A stretch of 64,000 nucleotides of DNA from an uncultured Alphaproteobacteria bacterium (GTDB taxonomy: Bacteria > Pseudomonadota > Alphaproteobacteria > RF32 > CAG-239): assembly GCA_904501925.1 (NCBI GenBank), contig CAJGCO010000001.1:62001-126000 (forward strand), in the 5' to 3' direction. The notes beneath the pieces are model-generated. The model searched no databases, was not told the DNA's origin, and saw only the letters and a program-made list of their open reading frames with translations. The translations under genes were made by a program, and so were the position numbers. Of the stretch, positions 27,772 to 35,377 are shown one piece after another; position 1 is the first letter of the stretch, and each line of letters starts with the position of its first letter.

Positions 27772-27799
27772 ATACTACACAATTTTAAAAAAAAATCAA
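27772..27799 (-). promoter_or_regulatory. Candidate promoter of the second pilin
   Basis: Minus strand TTGATT (27799-27794), a 16-bp spacer and TAGTAT (27777-27772), 34 bases before the start codon. The distance to the start is nearly the same as in the third pilin unit. Confidence 0.4.
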
Positions 27800-27858
27800 G
27801 TACCTATACTTGCAAAGCAATCGATATAACACATTGTTTTTATTTATATTTTAAAGTT

Positions 27859-27874
27859 GTAACAAAACTTTAAC
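27859..27874 (-). promoter_or_regulatory. 16-bp repeated motif upstream of a pilin (CtrA-like), copy B
   Basis: Plus-strand GTAACAAAACTTTAAC, that is GTAA-N7-TTAAC. It starts 122 bp upstream of the second pilin start, at almost the same distance as copy A from the third pilin. Confidence 0.55.
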
Positions 27875-27883
27875 ATTTAACCA

Positions 27884-27920
27884 AACAAAAAAGTGGATGC
27901 AAAGCAACCACTTTTTTGTT
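27884..27920 (-). terminator. Hairpin terminator after the first pilin
   Basis: A 17-bp stem with one mismatch (27884-27900 with 27904-27920) around a three-base loop; the 3' arm on the minus strand is T-rich. It lies 19 bases after the pilin stop. It shares almost all of its sequence with the 27317 terminator. Confidence 0.8.
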
Positions 27921-27938
27921 TTATTAGCACTTAGGTAT

Positions 27939-28310
27939 TTATTTAGCACCACCACTACCGATACTACCTTCACCTGAAGACGTAAATGTATCACCCAATT
28001 GTGTACCACCGGCAGTTGAATCACCTGTTGCGTAGTTAATAATAGCTGATGCAGCAGCCAAGATACCAAGACCTACAGCAAGACCAGCAAACCATGTCCA
28101 TTTTACCTTACCAAAGATAGCTTGGAAAGCAATACCCACTAAACCAAAACCACCTACTACAAAGATAATTGTTTTAACATGTTTAAATAAACCCACTGCT
28201 TTGTTTGTTGCTACATCCATAACGCCATCAGCAAATGATGCATCTGCAAATACAACTGTAAAAACGAGCGCCAAAGAGCAAAGCATCATAATTTTATTTA
28301 ATTTTCTCAT
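27939..28310 (-). CDS. virB2: VirB2/TrbC-like pilin, first copy
   Basis: 123 residues: signal peptide ending SFA, then two membrane helices around GKVKW, the VirB2/TrbC plan, and a Gly/Ser tail. AGGAGAGG lies before the ATG. It is the first gene of the T4SS locus, followed at once by a terminator, so most transcripts should end after it; this suits a major subunit needed in excess. It is a recent tandem duplicate of the second copy, with the duplication including promoter region and terminator. Confidence 0.85.
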   Translation of the reverse strand: MRKLNKIMMLCSLALVFTVVFADASFADGVMDVATNKAVGLFKHVKTIIFVVGGFGLVGIAFQAIFGKVKWTWFAGLAVGLGILAAASAIINYATGDSTAGGTQLGDTFTSSGEGSIGSGGAK

Positions 28311-28351
28311 TGTTCCTCTCCTTAAAAAATATAATTTTATTACACATTATT

Positions 28352-28380
28352 ATTATTGCATATTTTCCCAAAAAAAGCAA
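28352..28380 (-). promoter_or_regulatory. Candidate promoter of the first pilin
   Basis: Minus strand TTGCTT (28380-28375), a 17-bp spacer and AATAAT (28357-28352), 41 bases before the start codon. Confidence 0.4.
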
Positions 28381-28440
28381 TAATACAGACTTTGAGTAAA
28401 ACAACACTAACAATCTGTTTTAACAACAAAAAACACTTCT

Positions 28441-28456
28441 GTAACAAAAAATTAAC
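28441..28456 (-). promoter_or_regulatory. 16-bp repeated motif upstream of a pilin (CtrA-like), copy C
   Basis: Plus-strand GTAACAAAAAATTAAC, GTAA-N7-TTAAC. It starts 131 bp upstream of the first pilin start. Confidence 0.55.
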
Positions 28457-28495
28457 ACCACATAAAACGCCATTTTAAGCTAAAAAAATCACCTT

Positions 28496-28511
28496 GTAAC
28501 AAAACCTTAAC
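28496..28511 (-). promoter_or_regulatory. 16-bp repeated motif upstream of a pilin (CtrA-like), copy D
   Basis: Plus-strand GTAACAAAACCTTAAC, GTAA-N7-TTAAC, 55 bp beyond copy C, about five helical turns. Only the first pilin, at the outer end of the locus, has two copies. Confidence 0.5.
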
Positions 28512-28655
28512 ACAAATAAGCACTTAAAAAAGAATCGGCAAAAGATAAGAAAATTATTTTATTGTTATTAGTTACATAAATAATATTGCAATCTATTTTA
28601 ATAAATGTTTAAAATATGGTTAATATTGGGTCAACGCGTTTAGTATCGAAATAAA

Positions 28656-29882
28656 ATGCACAATACAAAGTGGTTTATAACAGGTTTTTGCCTATCTTTT
28701 TTCACCATATTAACTATGGCATACACTAGTAATACCCAAAAAAACAAAGAAAAACCATATACTTCTGCAAAAATTGAGCTATACAAGAAAAACGCTCCAG
28801 CTGTTACATATTTAACAGCCAGCAATACAATAAAGAAGAATACGATATTTAAAACACCAACTGCTTTTTCACAAGAAACTGCAGATGAAGAAATATTGAG
28901 CATTAATATTAATAACGAAATCCCTATAGATTTTAACAACACACTATCAGATAACAAAAAAGCTCTAATAACAACAAATATAAACAACAATCTATCTGCA
29001 TCACTACCTAGTGAGATAAACACAAATACAACTCAAAACGCCACAAATACAAATAACGAAACAATAAACAGTGACGATGTTTTAGAACTTGTAAACAGCA
29101 ATAAACACAAACTTTCTTTACCAGGTGATAACATCATTGACAGCCAAGCATCATTTATGGTCGCAGAAAGAATTAAAGAAAGCGTACTATTCCCAATATC
29201 AGAAGAAATATTGAACGATGAAAATCTAACACCCACTTTTATTAACACAAAAAACAAAAATAAATCTAAAACCAAAGAAAACAAAAAACCAAACATAACA
29301 AAAAAAGAAACAACATCACAAACCACAAAAACAACACAAACAGCAACACACCAGGACAAGCAAAAGAAAAACTCTAATTTTCTTTTAGACAATTTATCCT
29401 CTCTTTTCCAAAAGAAAGAAGAGACAACTTCTAATACACATAAAAGCAAAAAAGTTGCACCAACATATAGCAACAACACAACACAACAAACCAATCTAAA
29501 CAAAATACAAAAAAACACTCCAAAAAATCAGCAAATAGGTTCGTTTTACGAAGCACTAAAAGAAACAAAACACAATCACGAAGTAAAGAACATCATTCCA
29601 AAGGAACTATCTTTACACTTTAGCCCTAACAAAGCTGAAATAACAGGAAAAACTCTTAAATGGATCAAAGCTCTTAGCAACGAAACAATAAAAAACAACA
29701 AAAGACTAGAAATAACTTTAGCTAACACAACAGACACACCACTACAAGAAAAAAGATTAAATCTTCTATACAACATATTAACAAGCACAGATATCGACTT
29801 TTCTAAAATCGACATATCAACTGCTAATATCAATGAAGACACATTTATTATTATGATAAAAAACAACAATCAAGAAATGTAA
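28656..29882 (+). CDS. A-rich envelope protein with OmpA-like C-terminus (408 aa)
   Basis: A single N-terminal membrane segment (about 6-23) is followed by an Asn/Thr/Lys-rich low-complexity region to about residue 300. The last 95 residues resemble an OmpA/MotB peptidoglycan-binding domain (LSLHFSPNKAEITGKTLKWI, then a run of the type LQEKRLNLLYNIL). That match is by eye and weak. The coding strand is extremely A-rich and G-poor, unlike the genes after it. No good ribosome-binding site precedes the ATG. It is the first plus-strand gene facing the T4SS and lies 106 bp before pilL, so it may belong to either envelope machine. Confidence 0.6.
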   Translation: MHNTKWFITGFCLSFFTILTMAYTSNTQKNKEKPYTSAKIELYKKNAPAVTYLTASNTIKKNTIFKTPTAFSQETADEEILSININNEIPIDFNNTLSDNKKALITTNINNNLSASLPSEINTNTTQNATNTNNETINSDDVLELVNSNKHKLSLPGDNIIDSQASFMVAERIKESVLFPISEEILNDENLTPTFINTKNKNKSKTKENKKPNITKKETTSQTTKTTQTATHQDKQKKNSNFLLDNLSSLFQKKEETTSNTHKSKKVAPTYSNNTTQQTNLNKIQKNTPKNQQIGSFYEALKETKHNHEVKNIIPKELSLHFSPNKAEITGKTLKWIKALSNETIKNNKRLEITLANTTDTPLQEKRLNLLYNILTSTDIDFSKIDISTANINEDTFIIMIKNNNQEM

Positions 29883-29924
29883 AAAAAATATATCAATAAA
29901 GAGTTTATAAGTAATTCGTCACGC

Positions 29925-29953
29925 TTGATAAATTATTTTTTAACATTTATTCT
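29925..29953 (+). promoter_or_regulatory. Candidate promoter of the type IVb pilus operon
   Basis: TTGATA (29925-29930), a 17-bp spacer and TATTCT (29948-29953), 35 bases before the pilL start. It lies in the 106-bp gap that separates the A-rich gene from the pil genes. No copy of the 16-bp pilin motif occurs here. Confidence 0.4.
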
Positions 29954-29988
29954 TGTTTTAAGATTGTATTTAAATGACAGGTTGAGAT

Positions 29989-31092
29989 ATGAAAAAAGTT
30001 ATTATATTATCAGTTTCATTATTGTGCTTAGGAGGAATTTCTTCTTGCAGCACATTAAACGCAAAACAAGTAAGCAATAACGATGAGTTATTTATAGAAG
30101 AAGTGTATACTAGCGATAATTCTGCTAATAATGTACAATGTGCAAATGGCGAGAGTTGTAATGATAGCGCTTTAATTAATTATACAAAAACAGAAACAGA
30201 TTTTAGAGAATATGGCGAAAGAACCAAAAGAGATCATTTATATACACAATCCGGAACTGGAAACAATTTAACTGCTTCTATCCAACCTTCTGTTGAAGAT
30301 GATATAGTAATATCAAACAGCTTTAATGATGAAATAAATTCACTTAAAACAGCTGAACAAACAATAAATAACGAAATTATAGATAATGATTTCAGCCAAA
30401 CAGATGATTTTACTTTAAGCAACGAAGCTGAAGATGATGATTTCAGTAAAACAGCTTCTTTTATTTTAGAGACATCTCCTGTTGATGCTGATATTGCTAA
30501 GGATGATAACAACCAAAGTACAGAAAACAAAGTTACAAGAACTGTTAGCGTTGTTGAAGAAATTATTGAAGAAAATAGAGAAAATGAAGAAATAAAAGTA
30601 GCATCTGCCGATGCTGAATTTAGTGTAATCTGCGAGGAAGATTGCGAAGATTTATTCTTAGAAGGAGACAACAATATTTCTTCAGAATTCACAGAAGAAT
30701 CGTTTGATATTGAAGAATTCGTTAATAATGACAATGAAGATATAAACATAGAACAAGATACAGATAAAGAAACTTTAATTGCTGAACTTGAAACTGAAAT
30801 TAAAGAAGTAAAAGTTACTGACGATACAGTTCTTATTTGGGAAGCAAAAGAAGGCGATAATTTAAGAGAATTACTAACAAAATGGAGTGGAATGTCTGGA
30901 TGGAAATTACTTTGGAATACAAACAGAAACTACATTCTTAGCGCAGGTGTTACATTTAAGGGTAAATTTGCAGATGTTAGCTCTGCTTTAATAAGAGCGT
31001 TTGCAAGAGCGAGACCAGCACCTATTGCTACTTACTATAAAGGAAACCGTGTAATCGTTGTTGAAACAATGGAGAATGAGAATGCGTACTAA
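29989..31092 (+). CDS. pilL: PilL-like lipoprotein with TcpQ-type C-terminal domain
   Basis: Lipoprotein signal with lipobox GISSC. Residues about 30-265 are acidic, Asp/Glu/Asn-rich and disordered-looking. The last 90 residues match the TcpQ/PilL C-terminal domain: WEAKEGDNLRELLTKW, then GWKLLWNT, then a segment of the type VSSALIRAFARARPAPIATYY. In R64 and toxin-coregulated pili such proteins help place the outer-membrane secretin. It is the first gene of a pilL-N-O-P-Q-R-S set and overlaps the next gene by 11 bases. Confidence 0.8.
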   Translation: MKKVIILSVSLLCLGGISSCSTLNAKQVSNNDELFIEEVYTSDNSANNVQCANGESCNDSALINYTKTETDFREYGERTKRDHLYTQSGTGNNLTASIQPSVEDDIVISNSFNDEINSLKTAEQTINNEIIDNDFSQTDDFTLSNEAEDDDFSKTASFILETSPVDADIAKDDNNQSTENKVTRTVSVVEEIIEENRENEEIKVASADAEFSVICEEDCEDLFLEGDNNISSEFTEESFDIEEFVNNDNEDINIEQDTDKETLIAELETEIKEVKVTDDTVLIWEAKEGDNLRELLTKWSGMSGWKLLWNTNRNYILSAGVTFKGKFADVSSALIRAFARARPAPIATYYKGNRVIVVETMENENAY

Positions 31093-32683
31093 TGATAAAT
31101 ATATAATAGGATTGGCTAGTCTATTGTTGCTAGGAGTAACATCTTGTTCTCTACCAACCGATTATGATGCAAGTATTGAAAGAGATGTTGATGCGACTAT
31201 TCAATATAAAGAGGACGCAAAAGCTCCTCAAAAGCCAACTGATACTGATGTAATCAGAATAAAAGATGATATTTGGCTTGGTAATACTAGCGAAATTGAA
31301 TATGAAGGCGACAAACCATTACCTAGCTATTTAGAAACAGCTGACGGCGTTACATTAGTTAGCAATAGACCTATTACATTATATGAAATAGGTAACATGA
31401 TTAACCAAATGACTTCTATTAAAATGCGTTTTGCACCACAATTGGAAGGACCTGCAAAAGCTGCAGCAGACAAAAACGCTCCATCAGTTCAAAAAGTTGG
31501 AAATAAATGGTCTGATACATCTAGAATGCTTGTTTCATATAAAGGCTCATTAAGTGGATTATTAGATGAAGTTTGTTCTTATTTTGGTGTTTGGTGGAAA
31601 TATGAACATGGTGAAATTTATATCTATAAATATACAACAAAAACATTTACATTATATACTCTTCCAACAACACCATCTATGACCTCTAGTGTAAGCAGCT
31701 CTTCTGGTGGTGGAAGTATTACAAGTGGTGTGTCTAGTATTGATTTATGGGGCAATATTGTTACAGCAGTTAGATCAATGCTTGGCGCTGGTTCTAGTAT
31801 TGTAACAGATTCATCTAGTGGTACGTTAACAATCACCGCAACACCTACTGAAATAAAGAAAGTTGCAAAATTTGTTCATGAACAAAATGTTAGACTATCT
31901 CGTCAAGTTGCAATTAGTGTGAAAGTGTTGCAAGTTGAAGTAAGTGAAAATAATGGATTTGGTTTTGACTTAGATTTTGTATTTAAAGATAGAACTCAAA
32001 GTGGTGGTAATATTTCATTAGGTAGTGTTACAACACCTTCGGGAATGACTGACAATAATGCAGGTATTTCTATGAAAATTTTGAGTGGGGATGTTTCTGT
32101 TACTGCTGCGATGCAAGCTCTTGCAAAACAAGGTTCTACAACACTTGTAACTAGTGGTACTGTTACAACTATGAACAACAAACCTGCACCTATTCAGGTT
32201 GTTAAAACTCAAAACTATATCTCTGAATACACCAAAACTAATAATGGTACAGTAAGTGGAGAAGCATCTTGGGATACGACTGTTAGTACAGAAGAAATTG
32301 AAACTGGTTTCACTCTTGATGTATTACCAAGAATTATGGATCATGGTAGATTAATGATGTTATTTAGTTTAAATCTATCTGATTTATTATCTTTAGAAAA
32401 AGTTGAGTTAGATAATTCTGGAGAATCCGGATACATTCAAAACCCAATTATTGAAGAAAGAGGTTTCTCTCAAGAAGTTGCATTAAAATCAGGTGAAACA
32501 TTGGTATTATCTGGTTATGAAAGAGTTGAAACTGCTAGCCAAAAAACTGGTTTAGGAGCTGTAAACAATAATGTATTGGGTGGAACACAAGAAGTTAATA
32601 AAACAAGAAGTATTGTTGTGATTTTATTAACACCTGTTGTGTTAGAATCTCCATTATTACCAGAATCTCGTATGAATTATTAA
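31082..32683 (+). CDS. pilN: PilN-type lipoprotein secretin of the type IVb pilus
   Basis: The start chosen is ATG 31082 with GGAG seven bases upstream, although the frame extends to a TTG at 31058. Lipobox GVTSC. The N-domains occupy the first half, with a Ser/Gly loop (SSVSSSSGGGS) near residue 215. The secretin domain at the end carries the expected ALKSGETLVLSGYER and IVVILLTPVVL. It forms the outer-membrane pore for the pilus. At about 533 residues it is of R64 PilN length. Confidence 0.9.
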   Translation: MRTNDKYIIGLASLLLLGVTSCSLPTDYDASIERDVDATIQYKEDAKAPQKPTDTDVIRIKDDIWLGNTSEIEYEGDKPLPSYLETADGVTLVSNRPITLYEIGNMINQMTSIKMRFAPQLEGPAKAAADKNAPSVQKVGNKWSDTSRMLVSYKGSLSGLLDEVCSYFGVWWKYEHGEIYIYKYTTKTFTLYTLPTTPSMTSSVSSSSGGGSITSGVSSIDLWGNIVTAVRSMLGAGSSIVTDSSSGTLTITATPTEIKKVAKFVHEQNVRLSRQVAISVKVLQVEVSENNGFGFDLDFVFKDRTQSGGNISLGSVTTPSGMTDNNAGISMKILSGDVSVTAAMQALAKQGSTTLVTSGTVTTMNNKPAPIQVVKTQNYISEYTKTNNGTVSGEASWDTTVSTEEIETGFTLDVLPRIMDHGRLMMLFSLNLSDLLSLEKVELDNSGESGYIQNPIIEERGFSQEVALKSGETLVLSGYERVETASQKTGLGAVNNNVLGGTQEVNKTRSIVVILLTPVVLESPLLPESRMNY

Positions 32684-32693
32684 GGAGCGTATA

Positions 32694-33977
32694 GTGGCTG
32701 AATTAGATGAAAATATGGTAGAAATAGAGGACGATGACGTTGTTAGTAGAGATACTAGCAAAGAATGGGCTTCTAGTTTTACTGTTGACGGAGTTCAATA
32801 TGCTGCAAGCATCTTTTGGGAAAGCTTGCAGAATGTTGATGCCCCATTTTTGGATGCTAAAGAGGCTGCTGAAAATGTGTTAGTTGGTGCCGATTTATTT
32901 TGTGTAAAACAAGGTAAATCACCTCAATTAGGTTTAGCTGTTTCGTCTCAAGGCTTTAAAAATGGTATGAATGTTGCCGCTGTAGCTGCTGTTACAGCAA
33001 TGAGTGATGCTTCATCATTATTAGCCGTATTTAAGGTTGATGCAGGTTATTGGTATTTATGTATAAGAAATGACGTTATACTTTCTGATGGTGATGTTCT
33101 TTTTGTAAAAGAAGAAGATGCAAAAGAGCAGTTTATGTCTATGCTATCTGTTCCTGACTGGGCCAGAAAAATTGCTCCAGAAGAATGGGGAATCGATGAC
33201 ACAGAACAACGTGATATATCTGAAATTTTTGCGCAAGGTTTAAATACTAAGTTAGAAAAAATTAATGCTTTGCGTGGAACTGAATTATTGATTGTTGTTG
33301 TTTTATCATTAGCAATCGGTATTGCTCTTGTTATTTATATTAATAATACTTTTTTTGGAACAACTACGCAGGTTAAGAGGGTTGCGACCAAAAGGGCTCA
33401 GAAGAAAGTTGTAAAGAAAGTTGAAAAAGTTGTTTTAGACCCTTGGGAAACAATGGTTGATCCGGTGTGGGTTCTTGATAATTGTAGAGAAAATATTTTA
33501 GCAGCAACATCTATTCCGACTCCTGGCTGGACAAACGAAGGTGTTACTTGTTCTATTACAGGGATTGTTACAAGTTGGAGACGAAATTTCGGTAGAATTT
33601 CTTGGATTGAAATGGCGTTGTCTTATTCTGGTTTAAACTTTTCAAGTAAGCAGATTGATAAAGATTCAAAAAATGTAATGGTTACAATTCCATTTAATGA
33701 AGCAAGAAAAATCAAATCACCTCCAAAACATACATCTGCTGATTTGAGAAATATAATAAATGACTTGTTCCAAGCTATCAATTTGTCTATAAAGCTAGAC
33801 GATGGAACAGTTTCATCTAATGGAAAATCATACAAAATATTAAAATATTCAATAAATTCTACGTATGATCCTAATATTTGGAAAGAGATGTTAACAAAAT
33901 TTTCAGGACTTAGGGTTAATAATATACGTTATAATAATGGCGTTTGGAATTATGAGGGGACCATTTATGTTCAATAA
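32694..33977 (+). CDS. pilO: PilO-like type IVb pilus assembly protein
   Basis: GTG start with AGGAG six bases upstream. 427 residues, matching the PilO of R64 in length and plan: a cytoplasmic N-terminal half of about 200 residues, one membrane helix (about 202-222, IVVVLSLAIGIALVIYI), a basic stretch and a periplasmic C-terminal half. Position between secretin and PilP supports the call. PilO-type proteins link the inner-membrane motor with the secretin. Confidence 0.75.
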   Translation: MAELDENMVEIEDDDVVSRDTSKEWASSFTVDGVQYAASIFWESLQNVDAPFLDAKEAAENVLVGADLFCVKQGKSPQLGLAVSSQGFKNGMNVAAVAAVTAMSDASSLLAVFKVDAGYWYLCIRNDVILSDGDVLFVKEEDAKEQFMSMLSVPDWARKIAPEEWGIDDTEQRDISEIFAQGLNTKLEKINALRGTELLIVVVLSLAIGIALVIYINNTFFGTTTQVKRVATKRAQKKVVKKVEKVVLDPWETMVDPVWVLDNCRENILAATSIPTPGWTNEGVTCSITGIVTSWRRNFGRISWIEMALSYSGLNFSSKQIDKDSKNVMVTIPFNEARKIKSPPKHTSADLRNIINDLFQAINLSIKLDDGTVSSNGKSYKILKYSINSTYDPNIWKEMLTKFSGLRVNNIRYNNGVWNYEGTIYVQ

Positions 33978-35358
33978 AAAAAGTTTATATAGTAGTGTTT
34001 TTGTTTTACTTATTGCTGCATTTAATGTGAATGCACAAGAAGTTATTAATGCTAATGTTAATAGCGAAAACCTTCCTATTAATGTGACAACTAGTGCAAC
34101 AAATAATGTTGCTGGTGAAAAAGCAAATGGTTTGGTATCCCCATCAAAGCCAAATGTTGTTGAAAATGAAAAAGCTCAACCAAATACAGCTGCTTCATCA
34201 ACAAATAATAGTGCGTTTGATTTTGATTTAAAAATGAAACAAATTCAAAGTGCTAAGAATGCTCCTGTTGCAAAAGAAGAAGCTGTTGTAGAAAACAAAA
34301 ATGAAACTCTAGATACACCAAAAGAAGTTGATGAAGCTTTTGCTACAGAGGTACAATATAAAGAAACTCCAATGGATTCACTTGGAAATAGTGTTTTATC
34401 TAGAATCGATGATGATTTGTTTAAAAGAATGTCTGAAATAGAAAAAAGTACTACTTTGCTTAATCTTGAATTGAGAAGAGAAAGACTTATAAATGAAGTT
34501 GAGGCACAAAAAGCAATTCGTCAAAAAAATGCTGATGATAAAAAAAGACAAGAAGCAGAAGCTAAATTGAAAGAATTTGAAGAAAAGAAAAAAGCAGAAG
34601 CTTTAATTTTAACTGAAAAACAAAAATTGCTTGATAAAGAACAATTATTTGAAGCGTTGAAACAACGAAAAATCTTAAATGCATATATGAATGAAATGCT
34701 TGTTGCTAGACAAGAATGGTTAAAAGAAAAAGAGGAATTATATAAACGCATTAATGAAGTTGAAGAAGAGAAAAAAGTTTTAATTGGTATGTTTAAAGAA
34801 CGTATTGATAAGGTTCTTGAGGCTTCTCAAAAAAATATTCAAGTTGCTGAATTGGCAAAAGCTAACTTTGAAAGAGTTGTAAAAAACTTAAGAACACGTA
34901 ATGAGCAATTAAGAAAAAGAGTGGAAGCTGATGCTAAGATTATTAAAAATGCTAAAAGTAATCTTTACTTAAAGTCTAAATCTATTGATGAATTAAGAGA
35001 TAGAAATGCTCAGATGATAGAAATTGAAAATGCAAAATTATTAGAAAAAAACAAACAAGAAGATGAAAAAGAAGAAGTAATTGATACAGCTGTTGAAGAA
35101 GTTGTTATTGAGAAGCTAAATTCTAAATATGCAATTTTAGGTATTACAGGTACTGCTGATAGAATGACTATCGAACTAATTGGCTTGGATGGTCAACCTT
35201 TAAGCTTAAAAGTTGGCTCTTTACTTCCTACAGGTCATACTGTATCAGAAATCGGATCTGATTTTGCAAAATTTACTAGAGATGGATATGATGACTATCT
35301 TTATGTAGGAAAAACAATTGAAGGCTATAATTCAAAAGCAAATACAACATCTAAGTAG
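33967..35358 (+). CDS. pilP: PilP-like pilus protein with long coiled coil
   Basis: The start chosen is ATG 33967 (GAGGGG seven bases upstream), overlapping the pilO stop by 11 bases. Signal peptide ends VNA. A disordered N-terminal part is followed by a very regular coiled coil (about residues 155-355, Lys/Glu/Arg-rich), then a small beta domain at the end (YAILGITGTADRMTIELIG, LSLKVGSLLPTGHTVSEIG) that fits PilP. R64 PilP is about 150 residues; this one is 463, so the coiled coil is an extension. It probably spans the periplasm between PilO and PilN. Confidence 0.7.
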   Translation: MFNKKSLYSSVFVLLIAAFNVNAQEVINANVNSENLPINVTTSATNNVAGEKANGLVSPSKPNVVENEKAQPNTAASSTNNSAFDFDLKMKQIQSAKNAPVAKEEAVVENKNETLDTPKEVDEAFATEVQYKETPMDSLGNSVLSRIDDDLFKRMSEIEKSTTLLNLELRRERLINEVEAQKAIRQKNADDKKRQEAEAKLKEFEEKKKAEALILTEKQKLLDKEQLFEALKQRKILNAYMNEMLVARQEWLKEKEELYKRINEVEEEKKVLIGMFKERIDKVLEASQKNIQVAELAKANFERVVKNLRTRNEQLRKRVEADAKIIKNAKSNLYLKSKSIDELRDRNAQMIEIENAKLLEKNKQEDEKEEVIDTAVEEVVIEKLNSKYAILGITGTADRMTIELIGLDGQPLSLKVGSLLPTGHTVSEIGSDFAKFTRDGYDDYLYVGKTIEGYNSKANTTSK

Positions 35359-35377
35359 AATTTGAGAGTGATATTAG

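Larger units (their letters stand above)
28311..28655. other. Divergent intergenic region between the T4SS and type IVb pilus loci
   Basis: 345 bp, AT-rich. It holds a promoter-like sequence for the first pilin (28352-28380) and two copies of the 16-bp motif (28441, 28496) 55 bp apart. No gene, tRNA or clear hairpin is visible. A weak TTAA-N7-TCAAC at about 28621-28636 sits just before the plus-strand gene and may be chance. Confidence 0.7.

Noticed and set aside
28640..29518. Two hydrophobic minus-strand frames opposite the A-rich gene
   Set aside because: They are long only because the plus-strand gene is A-rich; their products are runs of Phe, Leu, Val and Cys with no family features and no good ribosome-binding sites.
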